A stretch of DNA of 64,000 nt from Mytilus edulis (GCF_963676685.1 NC_092353.1:12900361-12964360), one strand, 5' to 3'; positions 48,225 through 60,200 are shown, counted from the first letter of the stretch. Numbers and translations: made by a program. Notes: generated from the sequence alone by a model not told the origin.

Positions 48225-48800
48225 AATCAATTCAATTCAATTCTTTATTACTTTAAGCACATTATGCTTATCAGTGCAATAAATACAAATACATTTCTAT
48301 AACACAACATGACATAATACATCAGAGAAGCAAATAAATATCAAGTATTGACCAATAACAGTTTGGTCCTATGATTAAGTGCATTAAACAAGAATTTACA
48401 CAAATTACGCAAATCTTTTACATTTTCAGTGCTGAAAGTTGCACTAATTTGAACGACGATGGACGTCTATGATAATAAGGTTTAATAAACTGTCTCCTCG
48501 AGTCTCTATAGCTTTCACATTGTAACACAAAATGGAATTCATCTTCAGTGATATTCAAAGTACAAAGAGTACACTTTCTATCTAACCTATTTACCCCATG
48601 ATAACGGCCTACTTCAACAAACAAATTATGAGATGACAATCTAAGGCGAGTTAAATACACTTTAAAATTCATATGTTTAGTTAGATAATTCTGTAAACAT
48701 ACATTATTGACAACATATTTATAAAAATAACACTTGGATGAAACGTTCAGTTGATCATTTAAAGTCGAACATCGACAAACTATTCACTTATTTAAATCTC
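48225..48800 (-). mobile_element. LINE (non-LTR retrotransposon) 3' fragment
   Basis: The minus strand encodes the C-terminal end of a non-LTR ORF2. It reads CSTLNDQLNVSSKCYFYKYV, then FKVYLTRLRLSSHNLFVEVG, RYHGVNRLDRKCTLC, and EDEFHFVLQCESYRDSR. The CxxC...H...C pattern is the terminal zinc-knuckle-like motif. One frameshift near 48,425 separates it from NVKDLRNLCKFLFNALNHRT ending at a stop. The 3' end is AATAAAGAATTGAATTGAAT followed by GATTG units near 48,225-48,245. It is 5'-truncated just upstream of the TLR gene. Confidence 0.75.
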
Positions 48801-49079
48801 CTAAAGCATGCCAGTTTCCTTGTTAACTTCTATCTTTATATACAAGTCATGTACTGACAGAAACAAATCTAGATAATTGTATTTAGATATGTTAAAGATA
48901 TATTCTAATTATTACAGACTTGCAAAATTTACAAAATCAGTCAGGAAATAATAAAAGCGTCGTCCTTTAAAGTATGGGTATTTATGTTTTGTTTGTAACT
49001 TATATTTCCGTGTCATTGTTATTTATACTCGTGTTCTATACTTTCTAAAGCGTTAAATGTATTGTGATGAACGATTTTT

Positions 49080-49096
49080 AAAAATATATTAAAAGA
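49080..49096 (+). promoter_or_regulatory. Possible TATA-like element of the TLR gene
   Basis: AAAAATATATTAAAAG lies about 65 bases before the first ATG. It is a plausible but weak core-promoter match in AT-rich DNA. It applies only if the TLR has no upstream exon. Confidence 0.2.
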
Positions 49097-49150
49097 ACTG
49101 TAACAAGGAAGCACTCCAATATAATATGCGCATTATTTGTAATTACATGA

Positions 49151-51739
49151 ATGAAATACTTTAAAAAAAACAAGAGAAAAACACGCGAAATGAAACTGAT
49201 TTATATATTTTGTACTGTATTTTTACTATTCGGGAAAGTGTTAGCCAAGCCATGTAAAATAGTTTATAGTGAAGGATACAAGAGGGCTGACTGTCGTTAC
49301 CTGCAATTAAAGACAATACCCCCAAATATACCGGAAGACATTGATGTGTTGGATTTGAGTGAAAATTTACTAACCGTCTTGAAAAACGATTCATTTGTAC
49401 AATTTTCGAATCTGAAAGAATTGCTTGTTAGTAAGAACAATATATGTCGTATTGAAAAGGAAGTCTTTTATCCATTAACTAAGCTAACAGTATTGGATAT
49501 TTCGGGAAATAATATAAGAAACATATCAAACCAAATACATCCAGAAATGTTTAAGTTTTCAAGTAACCTCTACAAGCTGGACATTCGTCGGAATATGAAA
49601 GACGCAAAACTAATTCGGACTAATTATACATACCCAGGAGCTGCATTTTCTTTACTTTCCAATTTAACAATTCTATATATGGACCTTGTTCCGTACCCCG
49701 TTTTTGGACCAGAATTTGAAAGTCTAGTAAAGTTAGAAGTGTTGGGATTTGATTATTGTTTGTTAGCTGCAATGCCAAAGGACTTGTTCAAACATTTCAC
49801 TATGAAGGTACGAGAACTACACTTGATGAGATGCCATTATATACTTAGACAGGAGGTACACTATGGTTCTCTTCAATATTTTAAACATTTAAAGGTTCTT
49901 AATTTAGCGGATACACATATTCATTTAATACGAGCATTGGATTTATTACACTCTTTTCAAAATACCACCATGGATGTCATTAACTTTCAACGAGTAAGTT
50001 ATGAACTTCTAGATAATGACATATTTCCTTACACACTTGTTATTACAAGTGAAATGATGAAATATCTGAGGACTATTTGTGTTAAGACATTGAATCTAGC
50101 TGATAATGGCATTGTTGATTTTCGTGAGAATTCATTACTTTCGTATGACCACCCAGCATGTTTTGAAAATATAGTACTATCCGCGAACAGGTTCACATTT
50201 CATATTGGGCGAAAAATGAAAGAAATTCTTACTCTTATTCATAATTTAAAAAATATAGTTCTGTTTGATTTTTCGTATAACCCAATAAGATTTAGCAATG
50301 AGACGTACTTGCGCATACCTAATGGTAACACATCATTCGATTACGAGGCCACTGGTTGTTTCAGTGAAGGATTTATCAATGGACCTGGTAGAACAATTAT
50401 CTCCCTTCCTCCGAAATTAAAAATATTGAGATTTTCACATTTCGTTAGACAAAGCTGTGGCGATGGTTTTACGGTGAGAAATGCGTCATCATTAGAAAAA
50501 CTTGACATGTCATATTATCAGTTTCAGAAATTCCCAGATCTAAAAATAGAAGGAGAGAATAATTTGAAATCGCTTAATATGTCTGGAATAGATGCTTCTT
50601 TGTATTTAAAAAAGAAGTATGTACCACCATTTAACAATGTTGAGGAGGCATTTTTCAGACATGTGGAACTCGGAAAAAGTCAGGCAATCAGTAAATATCT
50701 GTTTACACTAATACCATCAGTACGAGTTCTCGATATTTCTTATAATAGTTTGTGGACATTACCGCAGGATGCATTTGTCGAAAATACAAAATTAACGGAA
50801 CTAGACTTATCAAATAACGTATTGCACGAAGTTCCAGTCGCCATATTGGAAATAAAACAGTTGAGAAAATTAAACTTGCAGAATAACAATCTTGTGAGTA
50901 TCAGTAAATACATCACTGATTGGTTTGACTCTTTATCCCAAAAGCAAGACATAATTCTTTTGTTAGCTGGAAACGTGTTTTCCTGCACGTGTGAAAATAG
51001 ACAGTTTATCAGTTGGTTATTTAACACTAAGGTACAGTTAGACCCAGACGATCAGAATATCTCGAACAAAAACTATTCATGCAGATTATCAAATGGCGAA
51101 GTAAAAGGCACTTCTGAGATATACGACCAGTACCACGAATTATATTCTGACTGTAATGCGGGAATATGGTTACGTTTTGGTATATCTTTACTCGTAACAT
51201 TTACTGTAATTGCTTTTATATTCGCGGTAATCTTCAACTTCCGGTGGCGCATAGCATACTACATCTATCGTACATTTAAAACTGTTATCGAATCAAAAAT
51301 GAATTTGAAATTTACTTATGATGCATATGTTGCTTATTCTGAGGATGCAAAAGATTGGGTTAAGTATGATTTGGCGCATAAAATAGAAAGACGATGGGGA
51401 CTTAAATTGTGCATCGAAGATCGTGATCTGCTTGCTGGAAAATCTTATATAGAATCCATCGCTGAAGCAATTGGGTCTTGTCGACAAGTTATCTTCGTGT
51501 TGACTCCCGGGTTACTCGACAGAGAATGGACTCAATACGAAATAGAGAGAGCAAAGTATGAAATGGCATGCAAACATGTTTTAATAACAGTGTTAAATCT
51601 TGGAACTGCTGTACAAGAGGTACCTGTCGAGTTTTCATCAATCTGGCATAGAGTTTGTCTGATAGAATGGTCGGAAGACCCACTGTCTGCAGATAACCCA
51701 TGGCATAAACTAAAATTACGATTGGTCTTAAATAGATAA
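49151..51739 (+). CDS. Toll-like receptor, intronless, 862 aa (single LRRCT, protostome/vertebrate-like sccTLR)
   Basis: This is a type I membrane receptor that would sense ligand through its leucine-rich repeats and signal through a cytosolic TIR domain. Visible features are: a signal peptide (best start probably Met15, MKLIYIFCTVFLLF, cleavage near VLA-KP), leucine-rich repeats about 60-590, an LRRCT with Cys612, Cys614, Cys644 and Cys668, a membrane segment about 672-697, and a TIR domain about 720-860. Box 1 is FTYDAYVAYSED. Box 2 is LCIEDRDLLAGKSYIESI, where the usual BB-loop Pro (RDxxPG) reads Ala. The Box 3 region is NPWHKLK with Trp851. The single Cys cluster places it with sccTLRs. 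The first Met adds 14 Lys/Arg-rich residues. The coding sequence is one exon; a 5' UTR intron cannot be excluded. The ligand is unknown. Confidence 0.93.
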   Translation: MKYFKKNKRKTREMKLIYIFCTVFLLFGKVLAKPCKIVYSEGYKRADCRYLQLKTIPPNIPEDIDVLDLSENLLTVLKNDSFVQFSNLKELLVSKNNICRIEKEVFYPLTKLTVLDISGNNIRNISNQIHPEMFKFSSNLYKLDIRRNMKDAKLIRTNYTYPGAAFSLLSNLTILYMDLVPYPVFGPEFESLVKLEVLGFDYCLLAAMPKDLFKHFTMKVRELHLMRCHYILRQEVHYGSLQYFKHLKVLNLADTHIHLIRALDLLHSFQNTTMDVINFQRVSYELLDNDIFPYTLVITSEMMKYLRTICVKTLNLADNGIVDFRENSLLSYDHPACFENIVLSANRFTFHIGRKMKEILTLIHNLKNIVLFDFSYNPIRFSNETYLRIPNGNTSFDYEATGCFSEGFINGPGRTIISLPPKLKILRFSHFVRQSCGDGFTVRNASSLEKLDMSYYQFQKFPDLKIEGENNLKSLNMSGIDASLYLKKKYVPPFNNVEEAFFRHVELGKSQAISKYLFTLIPSVRVLDISYNSLWTLPQDAFVENTKLTELDLSNNVLHEVPVAILEIKQLRKLNLQNNNLVSISKYITDWFDSLSQKQDIILLLAGNVFSCTCENRQFISWLFNTKVQLDPDDQNISNKNYSCRLSNGEVKGTSEIYDQYHELYSDCNAGIWLRFGISLLVTFTVIAFIFAVIFNFRWRIAYYIYRTFKTVIESKMNLKFTYDAYVAYSEDAKDWVKYDLAHKIERRWGLKLCIEDRDLLAGKSYIESIAEAIGSCRQVIFVLTPGLLDREWTQYEIERAKYEMACKHVLITVLNLGTAVQEVPVEFSSIWHRVCLIEWSEDPLSADNPWHKLKLRLVLNR

Positions 51740-52179
51740 TGTGTTCCACATTTGTTTTATCTTTAAATGCTGTGATCATTGAACATTATGAAACAATGGA
51801 CCAATCAACCAATCAACGCTGTGATCCAATGACGAAATAATCACAATAACCAGAATTGAATCTTTATTTTGAAAACAGAATTTATTTAAATACTTTCATT
51901 TGAGTGAATTTGTTTACCTATTCTTCTGAAAGTATTTGTTTTGGAAAATGTTTTTACCATTCAAATCTGGACATATTGCATATGTATTTTAGACGACAGA
52001 CAGTCTGAAGTGACAACTATGACGAATTATTCAATTTTCATTGGAAATCATTGGAAAGTTATCAGCTTTGCAATACAATGGTTTTACTCGATTGATTTTT
52101 TAACTTTAATTAACGAACTTAATTTACTATGCATTTCATATCAGCGTTTAAAAATATTAAAACAAACATTATTAACATA

Positions 52180-52500
52180 CATTAAAATAAAATGTGGTTT
52201 GATTGCCAATAAGACAACGTTCCACCAGAAACCAAATGACACGACCTTGATAAAGAGGAAACACCCATACCACGAAGTCAGCTATGAAAGGATCCGAAAT
52301 GACAAATAAGAAACAAATCAGAGGAGAAAACTGACGGCATGATTTATGTACAAAACTATGAACATAAAACAAATATGACAAACAACATGTACAACAACAA
52401 ACGATAACCCCTGAATTACAGGCTACCTACTTCGGACAGGAATATACATAATTTGTCATTGTGGTGGGGTTCAATATGTTTGCAGGTGCGCGAATTTGGA
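52180..52500 (+). repeat. Interspersed repeat, family 1, near full length
   Basis: It starts AAATGTGGTTTGATTGCC and carries ACCCATACCACGAAGTCAGC, CTATGAAAGGATCCGAAAT, AACGATAACCCCTGAATTAC and a GGTGGGGTTCA... end. This is collinear with the 7.1-7.5 kb copy in opposite orientation. The small open frame 51,941-52,309 crosses its edge and is not called. Confidence 0.65.
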
Positions 52501-52639
52501 TATTTTACCTATTGAATCAATTGTTGTTTGTTTGTTTTTTTCCCCTGAATATGCATGTTATTTTTTGACAATTATAGTTAGGCAAGCGACACGCAATCAT
52601 GTTTTGGGTAATGATATGCCTCCCTGAAAAGACAAAAAA

Positions 52640-54225
52640 AAATGAAAATGGAAATGAGGAATGTGTCAAACAGACGACAACCCGACCATAGAACAGACAA
52701 CAGCAGAAGGTCACCAATAGGTCTTCAATGCAGCGAGAAACTCCCACACCAAGAGGCGTCCTTCAGCTGGTCCCTAAACAAATATATATATGCTAGTTCA
52801 GTGATAATGGACGTCATACTAAACTCCGAATTATACACAAGAAATAAGATTAAAAATCATACAAGACTCATAAAGGCCAGAGGCTCCTGACTTGCGAAAG
52901 GCGAAAACATGCGGCTGGGTTAAACTTGTTTTTTTAGATCTCTTTTTTTTTTTTTTTTTTTTTTTTTTTCTAATTGATTCTTTATTGCACATATTGCTGT
53001 TTAACAATTAAACTTGGTGTACAGCATTTCATCAAGTTTCCCTGTTAGATAACAACTGAATACCCAGGGATAATATTCAGTAAAATTAACTAATAAATGA
53101 TATTGGTTAAATTCACACATTAAACTATTATTATATTTGTTACAAATGGTATTTTCAGATATATTCATATACAAAATATCTACACAATAATTGTTTTACG
53201 GAATTTGATCATTCATCCGGAATGACTTTTTGGGTTCTTTTATTATTTAATCAAAAATAAATTGCGGTCAAGTGACCTCACACGACTTTTCTGATCCTCG
53301 TGTTTGGACAATATTTTTTGAAGTGTTTCGTTAATTTGGTTTATTAATTTCTATGTGGTTTTAAAAGCTTGGAATAATATTGCGTAAAGGTAAGTTTGAG
53401 TGTAAATATATTTTTTACAGTCTTTATTAAATTTGTTATTGATTTGACCTAGATAAGTATCGTGTCGTGACCTTTAGTTTACCTGTCTAAGTTTGTAAAC
53501 AATACACACAGATTTAGTGTACACGTGTCGAAGTATCTATATATTGACAAAGACACACACACTCACACCTACACACTAATATATCTGATTTACCCACATT
53601 ATCATTCATACATTATAGTAATAATTACTGTACACACAAACTTCTGCACTTACAGTCATGCATGTTCATTGCCACATGATACATTTTACAAACAAATTTC
53701 TTTCCATACATTTCACATATACTCATACCTTAGACATAGCACTTACAGATAATTACTTGCATAGTACATTTATAATAAAGGAAGAAAAAAAACACACATA
53801 CAATCACACATAATCTAGATCTATAACATCTGGGTTTTTTTCTATACATGTAGCTTAAGTTAACTATAAAATGACTTAATTTTTATACTTCAAAATATTC
53901 AACACCTTTGTAAATAAACTACTGATCTCTGTATTGGTCATACTATATAATTCTACAGTATTTTCTACCTCATATTCAAAAATTTTTAAGGTGTCTACTA
54001 CTTTGGTTTTTTTATTGGAAACATAATGTGATTTATAGACTGAAAAGAACATTAAGCTAAGCAAATGATTTAGCGCATAGTATACATTGTCATGAATTTT
54101 GTATCCTATAACCAACGAATGAAGACTTATCACATGTTCTTTTAGATCTCAACCCTCCCCTATACCTCTAGCCAATGTAGAAAAGAAAACGCACAACAAT
54201 ACGCACATTAAAATTCATTTTTTAC
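52640..54225 (-). repeat. Interspersed repeat, family 3, split by a retroposon insertion
   Basis: The two parts 52,640-52,942 and 54,140-54,225 join to the same unit seen uninterrupted at 28,490-28,830 (opposite orientation). The break falls within TTTTAGATCTC, which is duplicated on both sides of the inserted DNA. Confidence 0.75.
52943..54139 (-). mobile_element. Retroposon insertion with poly(A) tail and 11-bp target-site duplication
   Basis: Plus-strand T27 at 52,943-52,969 is a poly(A) tail of a minus-oriented insert of about 1.2 kb. TTTTAGATCTC flanks it at 52,932-52,942 and 54,140-54,150. Near its 5' end (54,133-53,876, minus) it encodes an open end: VISLHSLVIGYKIHDNVYYA, HYVSNKKTKVVDTLKIFEYE, and NTEISSLFTKVLNIL. 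In placement and style this resembles the C-terminal tail of a LINE ORF2. A 5'-truncated LINE is most likely; a processed gene copy is the alternative. About 0.9 kb of 3' UTR-like DNA follows. Confidence 0.75.
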
Positions 54226-55936
54226 TTGTGCATCTATTGGTTTAAATTTTGTTTTATATAGCCAAGAATAGAGAATAGCAACGGAGATTTTGTCAAAGAG
54301 ACATCATGTTCTGCATTTTTTCACGTACATAAACGTATATACGATTGAGATGTGTTACTTAGATAAACATGTTTAGATAAAAACAAATAAAACGAAAATC
54401 AGATGGTTTGTTATAATATTTTGCATTCACACAGTTTCCTTTAACAAATAACATTGAAATGGTGTCGTCTGTATTACTTATTTAATTCAAATGGTCTCAT
54501 TTATAACATTATTACTAGTTAATGCAAATGGTTTCTTACAGCATAGCGAAAAAACATTTAGCAGACACGACCCTAACAGAAAAGAACGCTGTATTTTTTA
54601 AAATTTCATTAGCCTTCTGTACGTAGATAGGTCAAAAGTCATTTAATCGGAACAAAAAATGATCTGTAAAAATCTTTTACAGTAGTTTGTAAGATTGTTT
54701 GTGTCCACCTTTTTGTTTTTTAGAAAAATGCTGATTGCAGGATATGATGAGATAATTGGTTAAAATATGTCCACCCAAGGAAGCATATTTAGGTAATTTA
54801 CGGTGAAGAAGGAACACATCTACACGCTTGGCTGCCCGTAACTGTATAGAGGACCACATACATTTTGACTACAAAACTTTTCCTGTTGGGATAAAAAATA
54901 AACACCAAAGCTTCTTAATCTTTGTATATCTTAAAAAGAATTATTTTGAAAATAAACACAATCAGTATTCCAATTAAAAATATTTGTTGTCATTTTAGTA
55001 ATTTTTTTATCATGTTCAAAATATCATCATTTTTAATGTACGTTCCATTCCATTATAATGATTTAGCCGATGAGTACTCACAGTTTAATTATTTTCATAT
55101 ATCTGTTTTCTTTAGAAATCGCTTTAAATGTTTGTACACCAGCTGTTTGGTTTAAGACTTGATTTATTTGCATTAAAACAAATGTACATGTAAAAAAATT
55201 GTGTTATACAGTTACTGTTCCTGTATGCAAATAGTAAGGACAATCCTGTCCATTTTTTTTATTCGGAAGAGAACTGCAAGGCTTGAGAAAGATCTCAGTA
55301 AAACTCACTAAAAAGTCTCTTAAAGGTAGTATATTTTCTTTACGGTTTATAGAGCTTGAGGCAGACTGAGATACAGATAACATTTATTTTATCCATCGCA
55401 CTTCAACGCGAACACAAACACACGAAACAAACAACAAGTAATCGTCACAATACTTACGTTGCAATTCATGAGTACGAAAATCGAACTTCATCGTCAATCG
55501 AGCGTGACCAATGCAATTGCGAATACCAACGCGGTTCAGTGCTCTACACATATAATAATAACAGATAATATAGGTTGAGAGTTGGATTTTTGCATATATA
55601 ACATGAACAACATTATAGATACAGAAACAATACATTGATATTTTTTTTTATGCGGCTATGATATGGAAAAAAAACAAAAAATGGATAGTGACCCTACATG
55701 TTGTCTTTTACCTTTCTGAAAACATTTATAAGTGAAATGGTTATATTTTCTAAGATTAAAATTCATAATTCATGATTATTGCAAAATACATAGTACTTCT
55801 ATAATTACAAATTATACTCCAATAATACTTACATGATTTATTATCTGTTTAATATTTATTTTGAAGTTGTTCAATAGAAATAAAATAAAAAGTAAAACAT
55901 ATACATGATCATAAAATAAATGAATATATCAGTATG
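54226..55936. other. AT-rich non-coding stretch downstream of KY-like gene C
   Basis: The stretch probably includes the 3' UTR of gene C. A minus-strand segment near 55,455-55,560 ends in a strong donor-like GCAAC|GTAAGT after a GC-richer run. It could be a non-coding first exon, but that is weak. Nothing else was supported. Confidence 0.3.
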
Positions 55937-57242
55937 TTATTCTGAATCTACCACAAATAGGTATATGGAGGTAGAGCTTTTTGCGTTGATGTCTGTTTTT
56001 GCGGATACCTTTACTTCACCGGAGCCACCTGTTTTAACAGTAACGTCCCATGTTTCATTGTTTTCTTTTTTATAAACCTTGCCATCGATTAAGATTTGTT
56101 CAATCACAGGAGAAGACATAACGAAACGAACATTTGAATTGGACGGGATATTACGTACAAGCGGCTCGACAAGATGGCAATTAAATTCCTTTGTAGAAGG
56201 ATATGTTTTAGGGAAAGGTGATGTGTTTTTTGTGCCTATTTTGTTCAGAATTAAAATATTCATCGCTTCACTATATGTGTCGTGGCCTTCTAACTCGCTA
56301 AAAATTGTAAGTTTATAGTATCCCTTGTTTATAAAACGTGCTTTGACACAAACCGAATTGTCCAATTGTTCAATCATGATAAAATCTGAACTTCTGCTTC
56401 CATCTGTTTCGTATATTTGTGCAGAACACTTAACAGTCTTCTCTGTCTTTATTTTCAATTCAAATTCACCGGTTTTGCAGATTTGAAAAGCTGATATTGA
56501 ATTAGAATTTTCGAAACCTCGAATTTTACAATCATTAGACGGACCATAGAATCTATTATGTTCTGGATAAGGCATGTATTCTGCCTCTGTAGACGTGCAT
56601 TCAATCATATACTCTGTCAGATTCGGCATGACATTTTGTGATTGATCAATTGTACCGTATACCTTAAGTATATACTTCCCAGTTTCTCTTGGCTTGATGG
56701 TAATTGTGTAGTTTGAAAAGTTATCCTTAACTATAACTACAGATTCTTTGCAGAGCTCTGTGCTGGTATTATAAAGGCTCACACTGACTTTAGTCAGAGT
56801 GTTTTGCTTCGATGCGATTGGTATTGAAGTCTCCCTGTCAACTTTGACAACTTCATATTTATTAGATGGAAATACAATACCCCATTCCCTTGCAAATTTT
56901 GTTGTTTTTAAAGTTTTTGAAAATTCTTCAAGAGACACCGGTCTTTTTAACAGTTGCCAATCTTTGCTTCCCTCTATATCATTATTGATGTAAGGAAAAT
57001 GATCTTCTATAAAATGTTCTGGTCTGGTCAAAAAATAGAAATTTGAAAATTTCTTTATGAATGTTTTTTTATCATCAAGAGAACCAGCTCCCCATGTTGT
57101 CTCTATAAATCTCCATTTCCCGAGAACAAATGCAACATTCCAAGCATGTTCTGTTTTATTTTGATAAGATAAGATAGTTCCAAGCTGATGACTATATCCC
57201 TTCGAAAATCCACTGATCTTTTGGCATTTTATGTCTTTTGCT
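55937..57242 (-). CDS. KY-like gene C, coding exon 4 (last)
   Basis: The exon is 1306 bp, with acceptor TATTTTAG before 57,242. It encodes AKDIKCQKISGFSKGYSHQL, the His/Glu positions, and the three C-terminal modules ending SIYLFVVDSE. Confidence 0.88.
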
Positions 57243-60200
57243 CTAAAATAAAATATGCTATACATGTATATACAATGAATTATTTGATATATTTTCATTG
57301 TATGCAGAATGACGGAGATTGTGATTCACTGATTGATTGATTGATTGATTGATTTATAGCAATTCTGTTTTTATTAACGAAGGAAGTCTGAGTACTCGGG
57401 GGGGGGGGGGGGGGGGGGGGGGGGGAAGCAAGAAACAATTTGTGAAAAACATGCAAACAGAATATAATTGTTTAAAACATTCAAGCAATTTTTTTTTTAT
57501 GAATATTCTTCCATTGTTACGAAATTCAAATTTCTCCCAACTGACACTTTATCTTTTAATTTTCTGCGTATATTATGATAGTTTATTAACTTTTATCATA
57601 TTTTTAGTAGTAAAAACAGTAGTTTTGCATATTTGATAAAAAGGCTGCTGTTTAATCCATATCGCGCAACTTTGATTCGCACCCTTTATCGTATACCCTT
57701 TATCACACCCCTACCCTTTATCGCATACCCTTTATCACACCTTTACCCTTTTTCACACCAAACTCTAAAAGATTTCATATTTTTTGGCACACTAAATGCA
57801 ACTATAAAAAATACAAAACACACAAAAAATACAAAAATAAACAAAATATTTTTAAAACAACAGCACGCAAATTGTAAGGTAAGCTAGGTGCTTTGGATAA
57901 GTAATTCAACAGTTCTTTTAAGTCCTTTTAAGGCTTTTAGTAGAACTGAAGGTAACCTAGTGCTATGGATCAGAAAACAGTTCATATAATATAACTCTCC
58001 TGTTGATATATATGATAAAGCGTATAAAACATGGCAAAATCTGTATCACATGCCGTATCACCCTCGACCAATATCATTCCTCAGGCCTAAAGGTCCTTGG
58101 GCTGATATCGGTGTCTCGGGATGATACGACATATGCTACGGATTTTGCCATGTATTATTCTCTATATATTATATATACATACACACAGAGGGCATGGAAG
58201 AGCCTAGCATATCCTTCACACACACTGCTTTTAGATTTTAGTACATCAATTGGCTCTCTAGCGGCTGATTCCCCACCAAAGTAAGCTGTGGCATTGTAAC
58301 TGAAAGTAAATGTAACATATACAAATTTGTCTGACCATTATATGCTTTATTGATTCTTTTTAAACATCTTTACATAACAGCACACTGGTAAACGTAATTT
58401 AACTGAAAAAAAATTCAACAAACAAACTGCTGATGTTTTTCTACAATGATTTTCTGCGAATTCATTCGCATATCGGTAATATGTTTACAAATTAAAAATA
58501 TTATCGGAAGTTTATCGACACCAGCATAAATATTTTAACCTGTGGAGAATATTAATCGCAGATGATCATACAAATACATATCATAGCTTTCATAACTACA
58601 GTCTCATTTCCCCCGCTTATGGCATTTCAACACAAAATATTTCACTTTTAATTAGTAACACGACAAGGCACATTAATCTGATTCAAAGCTGCGTAATCCC
58701 TCTTTATTTTAAGTAAGTTTGGTATTTGTTCCTACTTATACATATAATGAGTGTTCTACACATGACAATCACAGTCAATTCTGAACCTCCTCTCAAACGT
58801 GTGTTCTCAAGATCTGTATTTGTGAGGATATTTCTATTTTCTTACAAAGGCAAATTTCACTCACATCAATGTTACGTGAATTTAAATTCATGTGAATCTC
58901 ACCTCAAACGAGCTTATACATGAAACTCACGTGAAATTCCGTTTTTGTGAGTTTCATGTGAATCTCATGTGGAACTCATGTGAATTTCATATGAAAATCA
59001 CGTAATTTTTTCATGTGAAATTCACATTTAAAATAGAGTATTTCAAATAACATCTAAATTTTCAAATATAATCAAAATCATGAAAAATATCAATTATTTT
59101 GTTGTAAATTTCACGTGAAATTCATGTGAAAAAATCTCAATTCACGTGAAATTCGCATGAAAATTTTCACGTGAGTTTCATGTATAAGTTCGATTGAGGT
59201 GAATCTCACGTGAAATGTTTCTTGTGAATTTCATGTGAGATTCATGTGAAATTCATGTGAACAAATTTTGCCTGTGTATCACTGTCGATTTCTTTCCTTT
59301 ATAAAACAGCAGAACTGAGCTAGGCTTAAATATCGATCGTTTGATTGTTATCAAAATTTCCTAGACTTAATTTTATCTTACCTGATATTATTGCAGATCC
59401 ACACATAAAAAGATCGGATGGTCTCTAGTTCACTTTTGGCAGGTTTTGACAGGTAGTCAGCAAGTTCGTCGATGGAGTTTTCAACAGACTTTGGCGTCTA
59501 AAGATGAATTTTGTATGTAAATGAAGTTGGTGTTAACTATTAAATACTTGGCATTTTTTACATTTTATAAAAACTTGTATATTAAAGAAGACTAGTTATT
59601 TTGGAAACGGTTTTGTATTGAGGTGAGTGCTCCATATGCATATTACAATTATGACATGTCATTATCCATCTTTCATACAATCTCATGTACACGTATTTAT
59701 TTTGATCACTTAGTACATCTTAATTAACGATGTCATCGTCCTCAATGCGTATGATTAAAAGAGAGACAGTCAAACTCATAAATCGAAAATAAACTGACAA
59801 CGCCATGGCTGAAAATTAAAAAAGACAAACAGACAAACAAAAGCACACATGACACAACATAGAAAACCAAAGAATAAGCAACACGAACCCCACAAAAAAC
59901 TAGGGGTGATTCCAGGTGATCCGGAAGGGTAAGAAGATCCTGCTCCACATGTAGCACTCGTCGTGTTGCTTATGTTATAACAAATCCGGATATAGACTAA
60001 TTCGGTAGGTCACATTCATTAAAGGGAAGGGGATTGTAGTTACGACGTAAGGAACATATCCTATATCATTTGTGAAACGGTTCAACCAACTTGTGATGGC
60101 GTCCGTAAAATGTACGAAGGGATGATTTCAACTTCACCATTTGGAACTCTAGGTTTAATAGCTTCCTTTTGAGCAGCAACCCTCTATCAAGAAAATCGTG

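Noticed and set aside
55384-55635. 83-codon minus-strand open frame as a coding gene
   Set aside because: The translation is unlike any protein I know. Only the strong donor within it was kept, as a weak first-exon candidate.
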